NCBI GenBank assembly: GCA_014650415.1
Contig: BMUX01000005.1
Location: 124,001-188,000 of the forward strand
Reading direction: 5' to 3'
Source: Streptomyces spiroverticillatus
GTDB lineage: Bacteria; Actinomycetota; Actinomycetes; Streptomycetales; Streptomycetaceae
DNA: 64,000 nt
Each line of letters begins with the position of its first letter. The stretch's first letter is position 1. Below, in pieces: positions 1-8,097 of the stretch. The translations under genes and the position numbers were made by a program. The notes beneath the pieces are model-generated. The model did not search any database and was not told where the DNA came from. It saw only the letters and a list, made by a program, of their open reading frames with translations.

Positions 1-1056
1 ATCGCGGTCACCTTCCAGGGGGAGTCGCAGGCCAAGGCGTTCGGCATGTACGGCATGATCATGTCGCTCGGCGGGGTCCTCGGCCCGGTCCTGGGCGCGG
101 TCCTGACCTCCGCCGACATCGCCGGGCTCGGCTGGCGGGCGGTCTTCCTGATCAACCTGCCCATCGGCCTGCTCACGGTGCTCTTCGCGCTTCGATACGT
201 CCCGGACTCCCGCGACCGGCAGGCCCGCCGCCCGGACCCGCTGGGCATGCTGCTCTCCGCCGCCGGTGTGCTGCTGATCGCGTACCCGCTCACCGTGGGC
301 GGCGAGCAGCACTGGCCCGCCTGGAGTTTCGTCCTGCTCGCCGCAGGCGTGGCCGTCCTTGCGGTGTTCGTGCTCCAGCAGCGGGCCAAGACCCGCAAGG
401 ACGGCTCCGCGCTGGTGGCGCTGTCGCTGTTCCGCAGCACGGCGTTCGCGGGCGGGCTAGCGGCGCAGCTGGTGTTCGGGCTGGTCTCCGGGGTGTTCCT
501 GCTGACGTGGGTGCTGTTCATGCAGTCCGGACTCGGCCTCACCCCGGGGCAGTTCGCCCCGGCCTCCGTCGCCATCTCGATCGGCGGCATGGGCGGGGCC
601 GCGCTCGCCTCCCGGTGGGCGGGCACCCACCTGCGGCGCGTCCCGCAGGCCGGAACCGTACTGATCGCCCTCACGCTGGTGGGCTACCAGCTGCTGGTCT
701 CCGCCCAGCAGACCGAGGTGCCCCTGCCGGCCGCCGTCGCCCCGATGGTCCTGGTCGGCGCCGGGTTCGGAATGGTCGGCGCGGGGCTCGCCGGGCTCAC
801 CCTCGGGCAGGTCGACCACGAGGACGCGGGGTCGGCGGCGGGGCTGTTCAACACGGCCATGCAGCTCGGCACCGCGCTGGGGATCGCGCTGGCGTCGCCG
901 GTCTTCTTCCAGTACGCCCCGGCGGGCAGTCACGGCAGCGCCGTCACCCACGCCTTCGCGGGCAGCGTCTGGTACGTGGTCGGGGCGCTGGCGGTGATGT
1001 GGGCGCTGATGTTCCTCCTGCCGAGGCCCGCCCCCGGAACCGGCCGAACGACCTGA
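1..1056 (+). CDS. MFS drug exporter, DHA2 family (5' end outside window)
   Basis: Partial gene: the frame is open from base 1 and the start lies upstream of the window. The visible 351 residues are very hydrophobic, with about ten membrane segments. They carry the DHA2 (EmrB/QacA, 14-TM) features: the motif-C-like stretch GGVLGPVLGAVL in TM5, the GLGWRAVFLINLPIGL loop-TM6 segment, and VDHEDAGSAAGLFNTAMQLG near the C-terminus. This family exports drugs or small organic molecules using the proton gradient. It closely resembles the next gene downstream segment by segment, so the two look like a tandem duplication. The substrate cannot be told from sequence. Confidence 0.93.
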   Translation: MAVTFQGESQAKAFGMYGMIMSLGGVLGPVLGAVLTSADIAGLGWRAVFLINLPIGLLTVLFALRYVPDSRDRQARRPDPLGMLLSAAGVLLIAYPLTVGGEQHWPAWSFVLLAAGVAVLAVFVLQQRAKTRKDGSALVALSLFRSTAFAGGLAAQLVFGLVSGVFLLTWVLFMQSGLGLTPGQFAPASVAISIGGMGGAALASRWAGTHLRRVPQAGTVLIALTLVGYQLLVSAQQTEVPLPAAVAPMVLVGAGFGMVGAGLAGLTLGQVDHEDAGSAAGLFNTAMQLGTALGIALASPVFFQYAPAGSHGSAVTHAFAGSVWYVVGALAVMWALMFLLPRPAPGTGRTT

Positions 1057-1069
1057 CCTGACCCGGCGG

Positions 1070-1105
1070 CCGGGCGGCCCGCCCCTCACCGGGCGGGCCG
1101 CCCGG
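1070..1105 (+). terminator. Strong GC hairpin after the first MFS gene
   Basis: A perfect 15-bp inverted repeat (1070-1084 with 1091-1105) leaves a 6-base loop, 13 bases after the stop codon. There is no U tract, which is common for Streptomyces terminators. It likely ends the first MFS transcript and separates it from the paralog. Confidence 0.7.
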
Positions 1106-1285
1106 CCCCCTCCCTCCTTCCGGCACGGACAGCACCCTCGCGGTGCCTCTCCGCCCTGCCCGGAACGACGGCGACCCACCTGGGCCGGGCCCCGTACCGC
1201 CTCCTCCTGTGCGCATTCGGCGTACGGGACGGGCCCGGCCCTCGCCCGTACATCCCCCGATCCCACAGGAACAGGAACCTCCCCC

Positions 1286-2809
1286 GTGCCCCACGAGCCG
1301 ACCACGACCAGCAGTCCACCGTCCCGGCCCCGGACCCGCACCCTCACCCGCACCCGCACCCAGCCCCGCACCCGGACCCTCGCCCTCGCCGTCGTCCTGA
1401 CCGCCGAGATGATGAACGCGCTCGACGGCTCGGTCGTCTACACCGCGCTGCCCACCATCGCCGCCGACACCGGTGCCGGCACGGCGGCCCTCCAGTGGAT
1501 CCACGCCGCCTACGCCCTGACCTTCGCCCTCGGCCTGATCACCGGTGGCCGCCTCGGCGACCTCTACGGCCGCAGACGAATCTTCCTCATCGGCACCACG
1601 ATGTTCACCCTCGCCTCCCTGCTCTGCGGAATCGCGGACGGCCCCGCCCTCCTGATCGCGGCCCGTGTCCTCCAGGGCGCCGCAGCCGCGGCGATGGTCC
1701 CGCAGGTCCTGGCCACGCTCCACGTCACCTTCGCCTCCGACGAAGGCTCCCGCACCAAGGCATTCGGCCTCTACGGAACGGTCATGTCGCTGGGCAGCGT
1801 CGCCGGACCCGTCCTGGGCGGCGTCCTCACCCAGGCCGACCTCTTCGGACTCGGCTGGCGCCCCGTCTTCCTCATCAACCTGCCCCTCGGCATCGCCGCT
1901 GTCCTCTTCGGCCTGCGCTGCCTCCCCGAGTCCCGCGAGAGCACCACGCGCCGCCTGGACCCGTACGGCATGCTCCTCTCCACGCTCGGCCTGCTGCTGA
2001 TCACCGTCCCCCTGACGATCGCCGACGAACACGGCCTGCCCACCCGGTCGTTCCTGACCATGGCCGCCGGCGTCCTCGTCCTGGCCGCCTTCGTCGCCCA
2101 GCAGAAGACCAAGACCCGCAAGGGCGGCTCCCCCCTCGTCGTCCTCTCCCTCTTCACCGGCCGCGCCTTCACCGGCGGACTCGCCACCCAACTGGCCTTC
2201 GGGCTGCTCTCGGGCGCGTTCTTCCTCTCCTGGGCCCTGTTCATGCAGGACGGCCTGGGCCTGACCCCGGGCGAAGCCTCCCTGGGCTTCGTCGCCGCCT
2301 CGCTCGGTGAGATGGGCGGCGCGTGGCTGGCGATGAGCCTGGTCCGCCGCTACGGCCGGGCAGTCCCGCAGGCCGGAGCCCTGCTCTCCGCCGCCACCCT
2401 GGCCGCCTACCACCACCTGATCACCACCGAAGGCACGAGCATGGGCCTCGTCCTGGCCGCCGCCCCCATGCTCGCCGTCGGCCTCGGCCTCGGCATGATC
2501 GGCGCCCCCCTCGCCGACCTGACCCTCGGCCGGGTCCCCCACGACGACGCCGGATCGGCCTCCGGCCTCTTCAACACGGCCACCCAACTGGGCATCGCCC
2601 TCGGCACGGCCCTGACCACCCTGATCCTCTTCACCGGAACCACCGCACGCCCCCAGGGCCCGCCCCTGAACACCGCCTTCGCCCACAGCCTCTGGTACGT
2701 CATCGCCGCCCTCGCCGCGATGTGGGCCCTGATGCTCCTGCTCCCCCGAGGCACCCGCCCGGACCGCCAGCGTCCCTCACCCACCCAGGAAAACCCTGCC
2801 CGCGAGTAG
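1286..2809 (+). CDS. MFS drug exporter, DHA2 family
   Basis: 507-residue, 14-TM major facilitator of the EmrB/QacA (DHA2) type, predicted to be a proton-driven exporter in the cytoplasmic membrane. Visible motifs are motif D1 (LDGSVVYTALPTI, about residues 44-56), motif A (GGRLGDLYGRRR, about 89-100) and motif C (GSVAGPVLGGVL, in TM5). The GTG start at 1286 has no close ribosome site (AGGA lies about 17 bases upstream), so the start is uncertain. The N-terminus before TM1 is odd: residues 13-32 are almost only Arg and Thr, from a degenerate cgcacc hexamer repeat (about 1325-1390). It is a tandem paralog of the upstream gene and is related to the MFS gene at 49295. Substrate unknown. Confidence 0.93.
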   Translation: MPHEPTTTSSPPSRPRTRTLTRTRTQPRTRTLALAVVLTAEMMNALDGSVVYTALPTIAADTGAGTAALQWIHAAYALTFALGLITGGRLGDLYGRRRIFLIGTTMFTLASLLCGIADGPALLIAARVLQGAAAAAMVPQVLATLHVTFASDEGSRTKAFGLYGTVMSLGSVAGPVLGGVLTQADLFGLGWRPVFLINLPLGIAAVLFGLRCLPESRESTTRRLDPYGMLLSTLGLLLITVPLTIADEHGLPTRSFLTMAAGVLVLAAFVAQQKTKTRKGGSPLVVLSLFTGRAFTGGLATQLAFGLLSGAFFLSWALFMQDGLGLTPGEASLGFVAASLGEMGGAWLAMSLVRRYGRAVPQAGALLSAATLAAYHHLITTEGTSMGLVLAAAPMLAVGLGLGMIGAPLADLTLGRVPHDDAGSASGLFNTATQLGIALGTALTTLILFTGTTARPQGPPLNTAFAHSLWYVIAALAAMWALMLLLPRGTRPDRQRPSPTQENPARE

Positions 2810-2842
2810 CTCCAACACCTCCTCCCACCGGAAGTTCGCCGC

Positions 2843-3045
2843 CGCACCCTCCTCGTCCGGAGAGTCCGACCGCTGCCGCTCACCGGGCGAGCCTGCGTGT
2901 GGCGCATCATCACCGACCTGGCGTCCTGGACGTCACCGGGGCGGGTCTCGTCCTGGTGGAGACCGCATCCGGCGTCAGCGCCGAGCAGGTGGCGGCGGCG
3001 ACGGCGGCTCCGCTTGTCCACCGGACGGTGGACTGTGGTTCCTGA
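2843..3045 (+). pseudogene. 3' remnant of 3-oxoacid CoA-transferase subunit B
   Basis: Read with one frame change, this stretch encodes the end of a subunit-B CoA-transferase (ScoB/PcaJ type). The first frame gives LVRRVRPLPLTG then RIITDLA. After about 2921 a different frame gives VLDVTGAGLVLVETASGVSA and AEQVAAATAAPL to a TGA at 3043-3045. In intact homologs I recall ITDLAVLDVT as continuous, so loss of a single G in CTGGCGGTCCTG explains the break. The N-terminal part and its partner subunit A are missing. It sits between an MFS gene and a peptidase with no related neighbours. Inferred to be a dead fragment. Confidence 0.7.
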
Positions 3046-3111
3046 CCGACTGGGGTGAACTGGGCGGGCCGTGCCGCACCGCGGTCTCCGACCACTGCCC
3101 TGGGGGAAGAA

Positions 3112-4422
3112 ATGACCCGTGAGAACAAGCCCGTCCTCAACCGCCGCACCCTGCTCGGCGGTACCGCCGCAGCCGGTGTCGGTGTCGTCGTGCCCGCCGG
3201 GGCCGCCGCCGCACAAGGCGCGGGCGGGCGCGGGCCCCTCGACCAGTCGGCGATCGACGCCGTCGTCCGGCGCGTCGAGCGCAGTCTCGTGGAACTGCGG
3301 CGCGATCTGCACGCCCACCCGGAGACGGCGAAGAGCGAGGCCTCCGCGGGCGAGGTCGCCACGTCCCGGATCGTCGCGCACCTGCTGCGTGCCGCCGGGC
3401 TCGAGGTGACCACCGGGGTCGGCGGCTTCGGCGTCGTCGGCGTGCTCAGGGGCGCACGGCCCGGACGTACCGTCGCCTACCGCGCCGACATGGACGCCGT
3501 GCCGAAGGAGGGGATCTTCCCCGGCGCCGACCGGGCCGCCCATGCCTGCGGGCACGACATCCACACCGCCGTCGGCGTCGGCGTGGCGCAGACCCTCGCG
3601 CGGTTGCGGCACCGGCTCGGCGGCACCGTCGTCTTCTTCTTCCAGCCGGGGGAGGAGACCCTCCAGGGGGCTCGGGCGATGATCGACGCCGGTGTGCTGC
3701 GGGACCACGCGCCCGAGGAGATCCACGCCCTGCACTGCGGGCCCTTCCCCGTGGGGCAGTTCGCCGTGACCCCCGGCAGCGGGCTGCCCGGGCAGGACGG
3801 GACCGTCATCGAGGTGAACGGTCCCGACGCGCTCGCGCGGGCCGAGCGGCTCGCCGCCGAGATCACGGAACTCAGCACCGTCGCGCCCCCGGAGACGTCC
3901 GCCGCACTGGAGAGGATGGTCGCCGACGTGCAGGTCAAGGGCGGGCCGCTGGCCAGGTTCGTGACCGTCTCGGCGGGAGCGGCGAAGGACAAGGACACCG
4001 GGCGGGTCACGGTCTCCGTGTGGTACCGCTGCTGGCCCGAGGAGCGGTACGTCGAGGTGCGCGAGACCGTTCGGGGGCTGGCCCGGAAGTACGCGGGCAC
4101 CGTGGTCGACTTCGACCGGGAGCCCTTCCCCGCCCTGGTCTGCCCGGAGCGCGACGCACTCGCCCTGGGACGGCATCTGCGCCGGGTCCTCGGCCCGGCC
4201 GGGGTCACCGTCATGCACGCCGCCTTCCCGTTCAACGGCGAGGACTACGCGCTGTTCCTGGACCGCATCCCGGGCACGTACTCCTTCCTCGGCGTACGGC
4301 GGCCGGGGGCCGACATCGCCGAGGCGGTCCCGCACTACGCCACCTTCGACCCCGACACCAAGGCGATCGGCGTCGGGGTCCGGGCGATGGCGGGGTGGCT
4401 CGCCGCACGGGCGAAGGGCTGA
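3112..4422 (+). CDS. Tat-exported M20 family amidohydrolase/peptidase
   Basis: 436-residue metallo-amidohydrolase of the M20 (M20D-like) family, which hydrolyses N-acyl amino acids or small peptides with two metal ions. The ATG at 3112 follows GGGGAAGAA closely and is preferred over an in-frame GTG at 3055. The N-terminus has a twin-arginine signal (NRRTLLGG, residues 9-16) and a hydrophobic stretch ending in AAAAQ, so the product should be exported folded. Metal-site motifs are visible: HACGHDIHTAV (about 143-153), QPGEET (about 178-183), LHCGP (about 206-210), with FNGEDYALF near the C-terminus. It stands alone on this strand. Substrate unknown. Confidence 0.9.
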   Translation: MTRENKPVLNRRTLLGGTAAAGVGVVVPAGAAAAQGAGGRGPLDQSAIDAVVRRVERSLVELRRDLHAHPETAKSEASAGEVATSRIVAHLLRAAGLEVTTGVGGFGVVGVLRGARPGRTVAYRADMDAVPKEGIFPGADRAAHACGHDIHTAVGVGVAQTLARLRHRLGGTVVFFFQPGEETLQGARAMIDAGVLRDHAPEEIHALHCGPFPVGQFAVTPGSGLPGQDGTVIEVNGPDALARAERLAAEITELSTVAPPETSAALERMVADVQVKGGPLARFVTVSAGAAKDKDTGRVTVSVWYRCWPEERYVEVRETVRGLARKYAGTVVDFDREPFPALVCPERDALALGRHLRRVLGPAGVTVMHAAFPFNGEDYALFLDRIPGTYSFLGVRRPGADIAEAVPHYATFDPDTKAIGVGVRAMAGWLAARAKG

Positions 4423-4508
4423 CCGCCGGTGCCGGGGTGAGGTGAGGCCGCATCCCGTCAGGGGTGCGGGGCCGTACCGGTCCGCGGCTGCCGCCACGCG
4501 GGCGCGCC

Positions 4509-5156
4509 CTACCCCACCGCCCTCTCCCCCGCCCCCAGTTCGATCGTCGTCGTGATCCGGGTCAGCGCCGGATCCCTCGGCACCGACCCGAAGCCGAAGC
4601 GCACCGGCGGGTCGACCGGTGCGAGGGTGCCGAGGTCGGCGCCCTCGTAGGTGCCCGAGAGACCGGTCACCGGGTGCAGGTCACGCGCCCCGTACCACTC
4701 GCGACGCCCTCCCCCGGCGCTGCCTCGCGTGCGGACCCCGGGGAGCAGGAACCGTACGGACAGGTCGGTCACCGCACACCACGCCGGGTGGGCGGCCACC
4801 GGTCCCGGCACCGCCCGGAGCACCCGCCCGAGGGGCCCGCGCCGGCCGGTCCGGAAACGTACGTCGAGCGGACCCGCCGAGACTGCCCAGGCCCCGTCCT
4901 CGACGCTCACCCGGACCGGCGTGACACGGACCGTGTCGTAGGTGTACGTACGGCGGATGAATTCGGCGGTCTCGGCGGTGGGGGCCAGCAGCAGCCGCTC
5001 CCCGTCGGGCCGTTCGAGCATGACGTCGCTGAGCGGGCCGAACGGCGAGCGCGGCCAGTGGCCGAGCACGATCCGGGTCCCGCCGGAGGTTCCCATCCCG
5101 GCGATCCAGCCGTCGAAGCGCAGCCTGCGGTGGAGATGCGTCCTGTTCACCCTCAT
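4509..5156 (-). CDS. Conserved actinobacterial hypothetical protein
   Basis: 215-residue soluble protein with no signal peptide or membrane segment. I recognise it only as a conserved actinobacterial family of unknown function. Typical stretches are RRLRFDGWIAGMGT, IVLGHWPRSPFG, the mid-protein LLPGVRTRGSAG and the C-terminal FGFGSVPRDPALTR. I start it at the ATG at 5156 because GGAG lies seven bases upstream; a longer reading begins at 5201. It follows the decayed xanthine-dehydrogenase locus on the same strand, but I see no functional link. No catalytic motif is evident. Confidence 0.75.
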   Translation of the reverse strand: MRVNRTHLHRRLRFDGWIAGMGTSGGTRIVLGHWPRSPFGPLSDVMLERPDGERLLLAPTAETAEFIRRTYTYDTVRVTPVRVSVEDGAWAVSAGPLDVRFRTGRRGPLGRVLRAVPGPVAAHPAWCAVTDLSVRFLLPGVRTRGSAGGGRREWYGARDLHPVTGLSGTYEGADLGTLAPVDPPVRFGFGSVPRDPALTRITTTIELGAGERAVG

Positions 5157-5204
5157 AGGGTGGCTCCGGGACGACCGTTTGTCAGCGTACGGACCGGTCA
5201 TCGG

Positions 5205-5654
5205 CTACAGGAGCTTGTCCAGGGTCAGCGGCAGCTCCCTCACCCGCCTCCCCGTCGCGTCGTGCACCGCGTTCGCCACGGCCGCCGCCGCGCCCACGAT
5301 GCCGACCTCGCCCGCTCCCAGCACGCCCAGCGGCATCGTCGGGTCCGGGTCGTCCAGCATGTGCACGTCGATGGCGGGGATGTCGGCGTGGACGGGGACG
5401 TGGTACTCGGACAGGCTCGCGTTCATGATGCGGCCGGTGCGCGGGTCGACCAGCGTCTCCTCCGCCAGCGCCATGCCGATGCCCATCACGATGCCGCCCC
5501 GCAACTGGCTCGCCGCCGTCTTGGCGTTGACGACCGTACCGATGTTGGTGCCCGTCAGGCCGAGCCGCTCGCGCAGCGCGTCCAGCAGGCTCACCCGGGG
5601 TTCGACGTCCAGCACCCGGGCCGAGCCGTTCACCCGCAGTTCCACCTCGACCAT
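5205..5654 (-). pseudogene. Chimeric deletion remnant of a xanthine-dehydrogenase-type operon
   Basis: The 149-codon open frame joins pieces of two different subunits. Residues 1-36 (VELRVNGSARVLD, LLDALRERLGLTGT) match the start of a small [2Fe-2S] subunit of the XDH/PaoABC/Cox type. They stop exactly where the first iron-sulfur cysteine motif (KGCDHGQCGAC) should begin. From residue 37 on (TVVNAKTAASQLRGGIVMG, LVDPRTGRIMNASLSEYHVP, GAGEVGIVGAAAAVANAV, LPLTLDKLL) it is the end of the molybdenum-cofactor large subunit, including its catalytic-Glu GxGE motif. The rest of the small subunit, the whole FAD subunit and most of the large subunit are missing. An in-frame operon-internal deletion explains this. 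The ATG at 5654 keeps a good GGAG site. No cofactor site remains complete. Confidence 0.85.
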
Positions 5655-5775
5655 CGACCGCACTCCGCTCCGAAGCCGTACGTTCACCGTGCGGCCCAAC
5701 GTATGCGCACCCCTCCCCCGGCGCACCGCGGAATTTCATGGCTTATCCCCGGCCGTCCGGGGCACTCGGCACTCC

Positions 5776-6201
5776 ATGCACGGACGACACGCACGCCACA
5801 CACCCCGCCCCCGTCCGCATGCGCGCGGCCGCACCACCGGCCGTCTGCGGCGGCGTCTCCTGGCGTACCGGGAGGTGGACTTCCAGGACACGCACCTCCC
5901 CGAGGCGCCGTCGGGCAAGGCCTCCGAGGAGTGCCTGCTGCTCGTCCACGTACGGCAGATCGTCGGCCGGGTCCACTACCGGATGTGCGAGCGCTGCGCC
6001 CGGGCCGTCATCACCGGCATCAGCATCGACGAGCGCTTCCGTACGACGGGCCTGGGCACCCGCGCCCTCTCCCACCTGCGCTCCCGCCACCCCGGAGTCA
6101 CCTGGCGCAACAGGGCCCCCGGGCGCACCACCCGTGACCTGGTCCGCCGGATGTGCATCCCGACGGCGGACGACGCGGCGCCGTGTCCGCACACGGCGTG
6201 A
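5776..6201 (+). CDS. Conserved hypothetical protein, weakly GNAT-like
   Basis: About 141 residues. I recall this as a conserved Streptomyces family of unknown function. Its middle (GKASEECLLLVHV, VGRVHYRMCERCARAVI) is followed by SIDERFRTTGLGTRALSHL, which resembles the acetyl-CoA-binding motif A of GNAT acetyltransferases. Two cysteines in CERC are conserved-looking. The start is uncertain: the ATG at 5776 has no clear ribosome site, and the recognisable protein begins near residue 30. The first part overlaps the promoter side of the decayed XDH locus. Catalytic activity is not established from sequence. Confidence 0.6.
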   Translation: MHGRHARHTPRPRPHARGRTTGRLRRRLLAYREVDFQDTHLPEAPSGKASEECLLLVHVRQIVGRVHYRMCERCARAVITGISIDERFRTTGLGTRALSHLRSRHPGVTWRNRAPGRTTRDLVRRMCIPTADDAAPCPHTA

Positions 6202-6232
6202 TGCCCGGCCCCTCCGCAGGAGGGGCCGGGCA
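6202..6232. terminator. Bidirectional terminator hairpin between convergent genes
   Basis: A perfect 14-bp inverted repeat (6202-6215 with 6219-6232) with a 3-base gca loop begins one base after the stop of the upstream plus-strand gene and ends 14 bases before the alkaline phosphatase stop. It should serve both convergent transcripts. Confidence 0.8.
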
Positions 6233-6246
6233 CGCGGGTCGACGGG

Positions 6247-7611
6247 TCAGCGCAGCTTCAGCGCCTCGCGCATCGTGCCGAACAGGTCGGTCTGGTTGGT
6301 GACGCCCAGCACGCGGTAGGCCTGCGGGCCCTGGGCCGCGATGCGGACCTGAACGCCGGTGTGCTCCTGGGACTTGCCCGGGGTGTTGGTCGAGTAGTTC
6401 ACCTTGAGCTGCTGGCCCTCGTCGGTGACCAGGGTCGAGGTGAGACCCGGCGGGGTGGCGTCCAGCGGGACGATCTGGCTGGTGTGGCCGTGGTCGGCGG
6501 TGGTGACGACGAGGGTGTCGGGGTGCTTGGCCGCGTAGTCGCGCGCCACCTTGACCGCGCGGTCGAAGGCGGCGGTCTCGCCGATCTGGCCGCACGGGTC
6601 GGCGGCGTGGTCCTGCTTGTCGATGGAGGCGCCCTCGATCTGGAGGAAGAAGCCCTTGTCGGTGTGGCGGGACTTCTGCTTGGCCTCCAGGAGCTGGATG
6701 GCCTTGGTCGCCGAGTCGGCGAGGTTCGGGGTGGTGGCGGGGCGCTTGGGGTTGGAGGTGACGCAGCGCTGCGGGGCGGTGCCGCCGACCGCGGCCGTCT
6801 TGCCGGTCCACTCGGTGGGCACGTTGCCCGAGGCGAACAGGCCGAGGACGGGTGCGCCGGGCTTGGCCGCCTTGAGCGAGGCGTCGTCGTTGACGACCTG
6901 GTAGCCGAGCTTCCGCGCCTGCTCGGTGACGGTCAGCCCCTTGAACTTCCCGTCGGTCACCTTCTGGTCGAAGCGCTGCTTGCCGCCGCCGAGCAGCACG
7001 TCCACCTTGTGGTTGACGCTCTGCTCCGCGATGGAGCCGGGGCCGCCCTTGGCGATCGTGTCGGCGGGGCAGGAGGCCATGTCGGCCGGGCCCTGGCAGG
7101 AGCGGTCGGTGACGTGCGAGGCGAGCACGGCGGGCGTGGCGTCGGTGAGTTCGGAGGTGGTGACGCTGCCGGTCGCGTATCCGCCCTGCTGGGCCAGCTC
7201 CAGGATGGTCCGTACGGCCTTGTCGGTGCCGGGGGTCTTGGAGATGCGGCCGTTGACCGTCTTCACGCCGGTCGCCCAGCCGCTGCCGCTGGCCGCGGAG
7301 TCGGTGACGTAGTCGGGGGTGCCGTCCGGGTGCACGGCGTACGTCGTGTACGCGCCGGTCAGCGGGAAGCGGTCCATGTTCAGGCGGCCGGCCGCACCCA
7401 CGGTGTAGTCGCGGGCGAGGGTGATCTCGGAGTCGCCCATGCCGTCACCAATCAGCAGGATGACGTTCTTGGCATGGCCGCCCTTGATGGACCGCTGGGC
7501 CTGCTCCTTGGTGTCGTAGGCGCTGACCGAGGTCGTCACGGCGAGCGCGGCCGCGGTCGCGGCGAGCATGGCGGTGGCGGCCTTCAGGTGACGGCTGGTG
7601 GGTCTGGGCAT
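6247..7611 (-). CDS. phoA: Secreted alkaline phosphatase, PhoA family
   Basis: 454-residue extracellular phosphomonoesterase of the classical PhoA family, using two zinc and one magnesium ion with a phosphoserine intermediate. Visible active-site motifs are LIGDGMGDSEITLA (first metal Asp), DSAASGSGWATGVKT (nucleophile Ser), TTSELTDATPA, LQIEGASIDKQDH (metal Glu, Asp, His) and VVTTADHGHTSQI. A Sec signal peptide with an Ala-rich core and Ala-X-Ala-type end covers about residues 1-31. The ATG at 7611 has AAGGAG eight bases upstream and is preferred over the ATG at 7662. A direct-repeat PHO box lies about 70 bases upstream, so phosphate starvation control is likely. Confidence 0.95.
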   Translation of the reverse strand: MPRPTSRHLKAATAMLAATAAALAVTTSVSAYDTKEQAQRSIKGGHAKNVILLIGDGMGDSEITLARDYTVGAAGRLNMDRFPLTGAYTTYAVHPDGTPDYVTDSAASGSGWATGVKTVNGRISKTPGTDKAVRTILELAQQGGYATGSVTTSELTDATPAVLASHVTDRSCQGPADMASCPADTIAKGGPGSIAEQSVNHKVDVLLGGGKQRFDQKVTDGKFKGLTVTEQARKLGYQVVNDDASLKAAKPGAPVLGLFASGNVPTEWTGKTAAVGGTAPQRCVTSNPKRPATTPNLADSATKAIQLLEAKQKSRHTDKGFFLQIEGASIDKQDHAADPCGQIGETAAFDRAVKVARDYAAKHPDTLVVTTADHGHTSQIVPLDATPPGLTSTLVTDEGQQLKVNYSTNTPGKSQEHTGVQVRIAAQGPQAYRVLGVTNQTDLFGTMREALKLR

Positions 7612-7678
7612 CGCGAGGGCTCCTTGGTGCGCCGGCCGGCGCGGACTGGCGGGTGACGACACGCCCTACGTCACCAGC

Positions 7679-7700
7679 CGCCGGTGAAGCACGGGTGACG
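7679..7700 (-). promoter_or_regulatory. Probable PHO box (PhoP direct repeats) upstream of phoA
   Basis: On the minus strand two 11-base units lie head to tail: CGTCACCcgtg (7700-7690) and CTTCACCggcg (7689-7679). The Streptomyces PhoP consensus is GTTCACC repeated every 11 bases. A weaker third unit (GCTGGTG) follows. The position, about 70 bases before the alkaline phosphatase start, fits activation. Confidence 0.55.
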
Positions 7701-7835
7701 CCCACCCGTCCGCACCATGGCGACGAAACCATGGCGGCGAAGGCACCACCGGCCGGACGCGTGGACGTGCCGGAACGCCGTGCCCGGGAGAGCCTGGGGA
7801 CACACGGACCGGCCGACCGACCCACGGAGAACGCC

Positions 7836-8066
7836 ATGCCCCAGAACGACGGAGCCCCCAGGACCCGGCGCCCGAACGTCTCCCCCCGGCTCGTGGCGGG
7901 CGTGCTGCTGGTCGCCCTCGCCATCTGGTTCGTACTGATCAACAACCGTTCCGTACGGATCCACTTCTGGATCCCGTGGGCGGAAGCACCCATGTGGTTC
8001 GTCCTCGGCGCCACCTTCCTGGCAGGCGCCGCCACCACCTGGCTCTTTCAGCTCCGGAAGAAGTAG
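7836..8066 (+). CDS. LapA/DUF1049-type small membrane protein
   Basis: 76-residue protein with two membrane helices: LVAGVLLVALAIWFVLI (about 18-34) and MWFVLGATFLAGAATTWLF (about 53-71). Between them is the DUF1049/LapA-type motif INNRSVRIHFWIP, and it ends in a basic QLRKK tail. In Gram-negatives LapA acts in lipopolysaccharide assembly; the role in actinobacteria is unknown. The ATG at 7836 has GGAG six bases upstream, chosen over the ATG at 7653. It is divergent from phoA and converges on glutamate decarboxylase 31 bases away. Confidence 0.82.
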   Translation: MPQNDGAPRTRRPNVSPRLVAGVLLVALAIWFVLINNRSVRIHFWIPWAEAPMWFVLGATFLAGAATTWLFQLRKK

Positions 8067-8097
8067 CCGATCAGGCAGCTCGGGAAGAAGTGGCCGG

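Noticed and set aside
944-2686. 580-codon minus-strand frame opposite the second DHA2 gene
   Set aside because: Gly/Glu/Ala-rich mirror of a certain MFS gene with no family signal.
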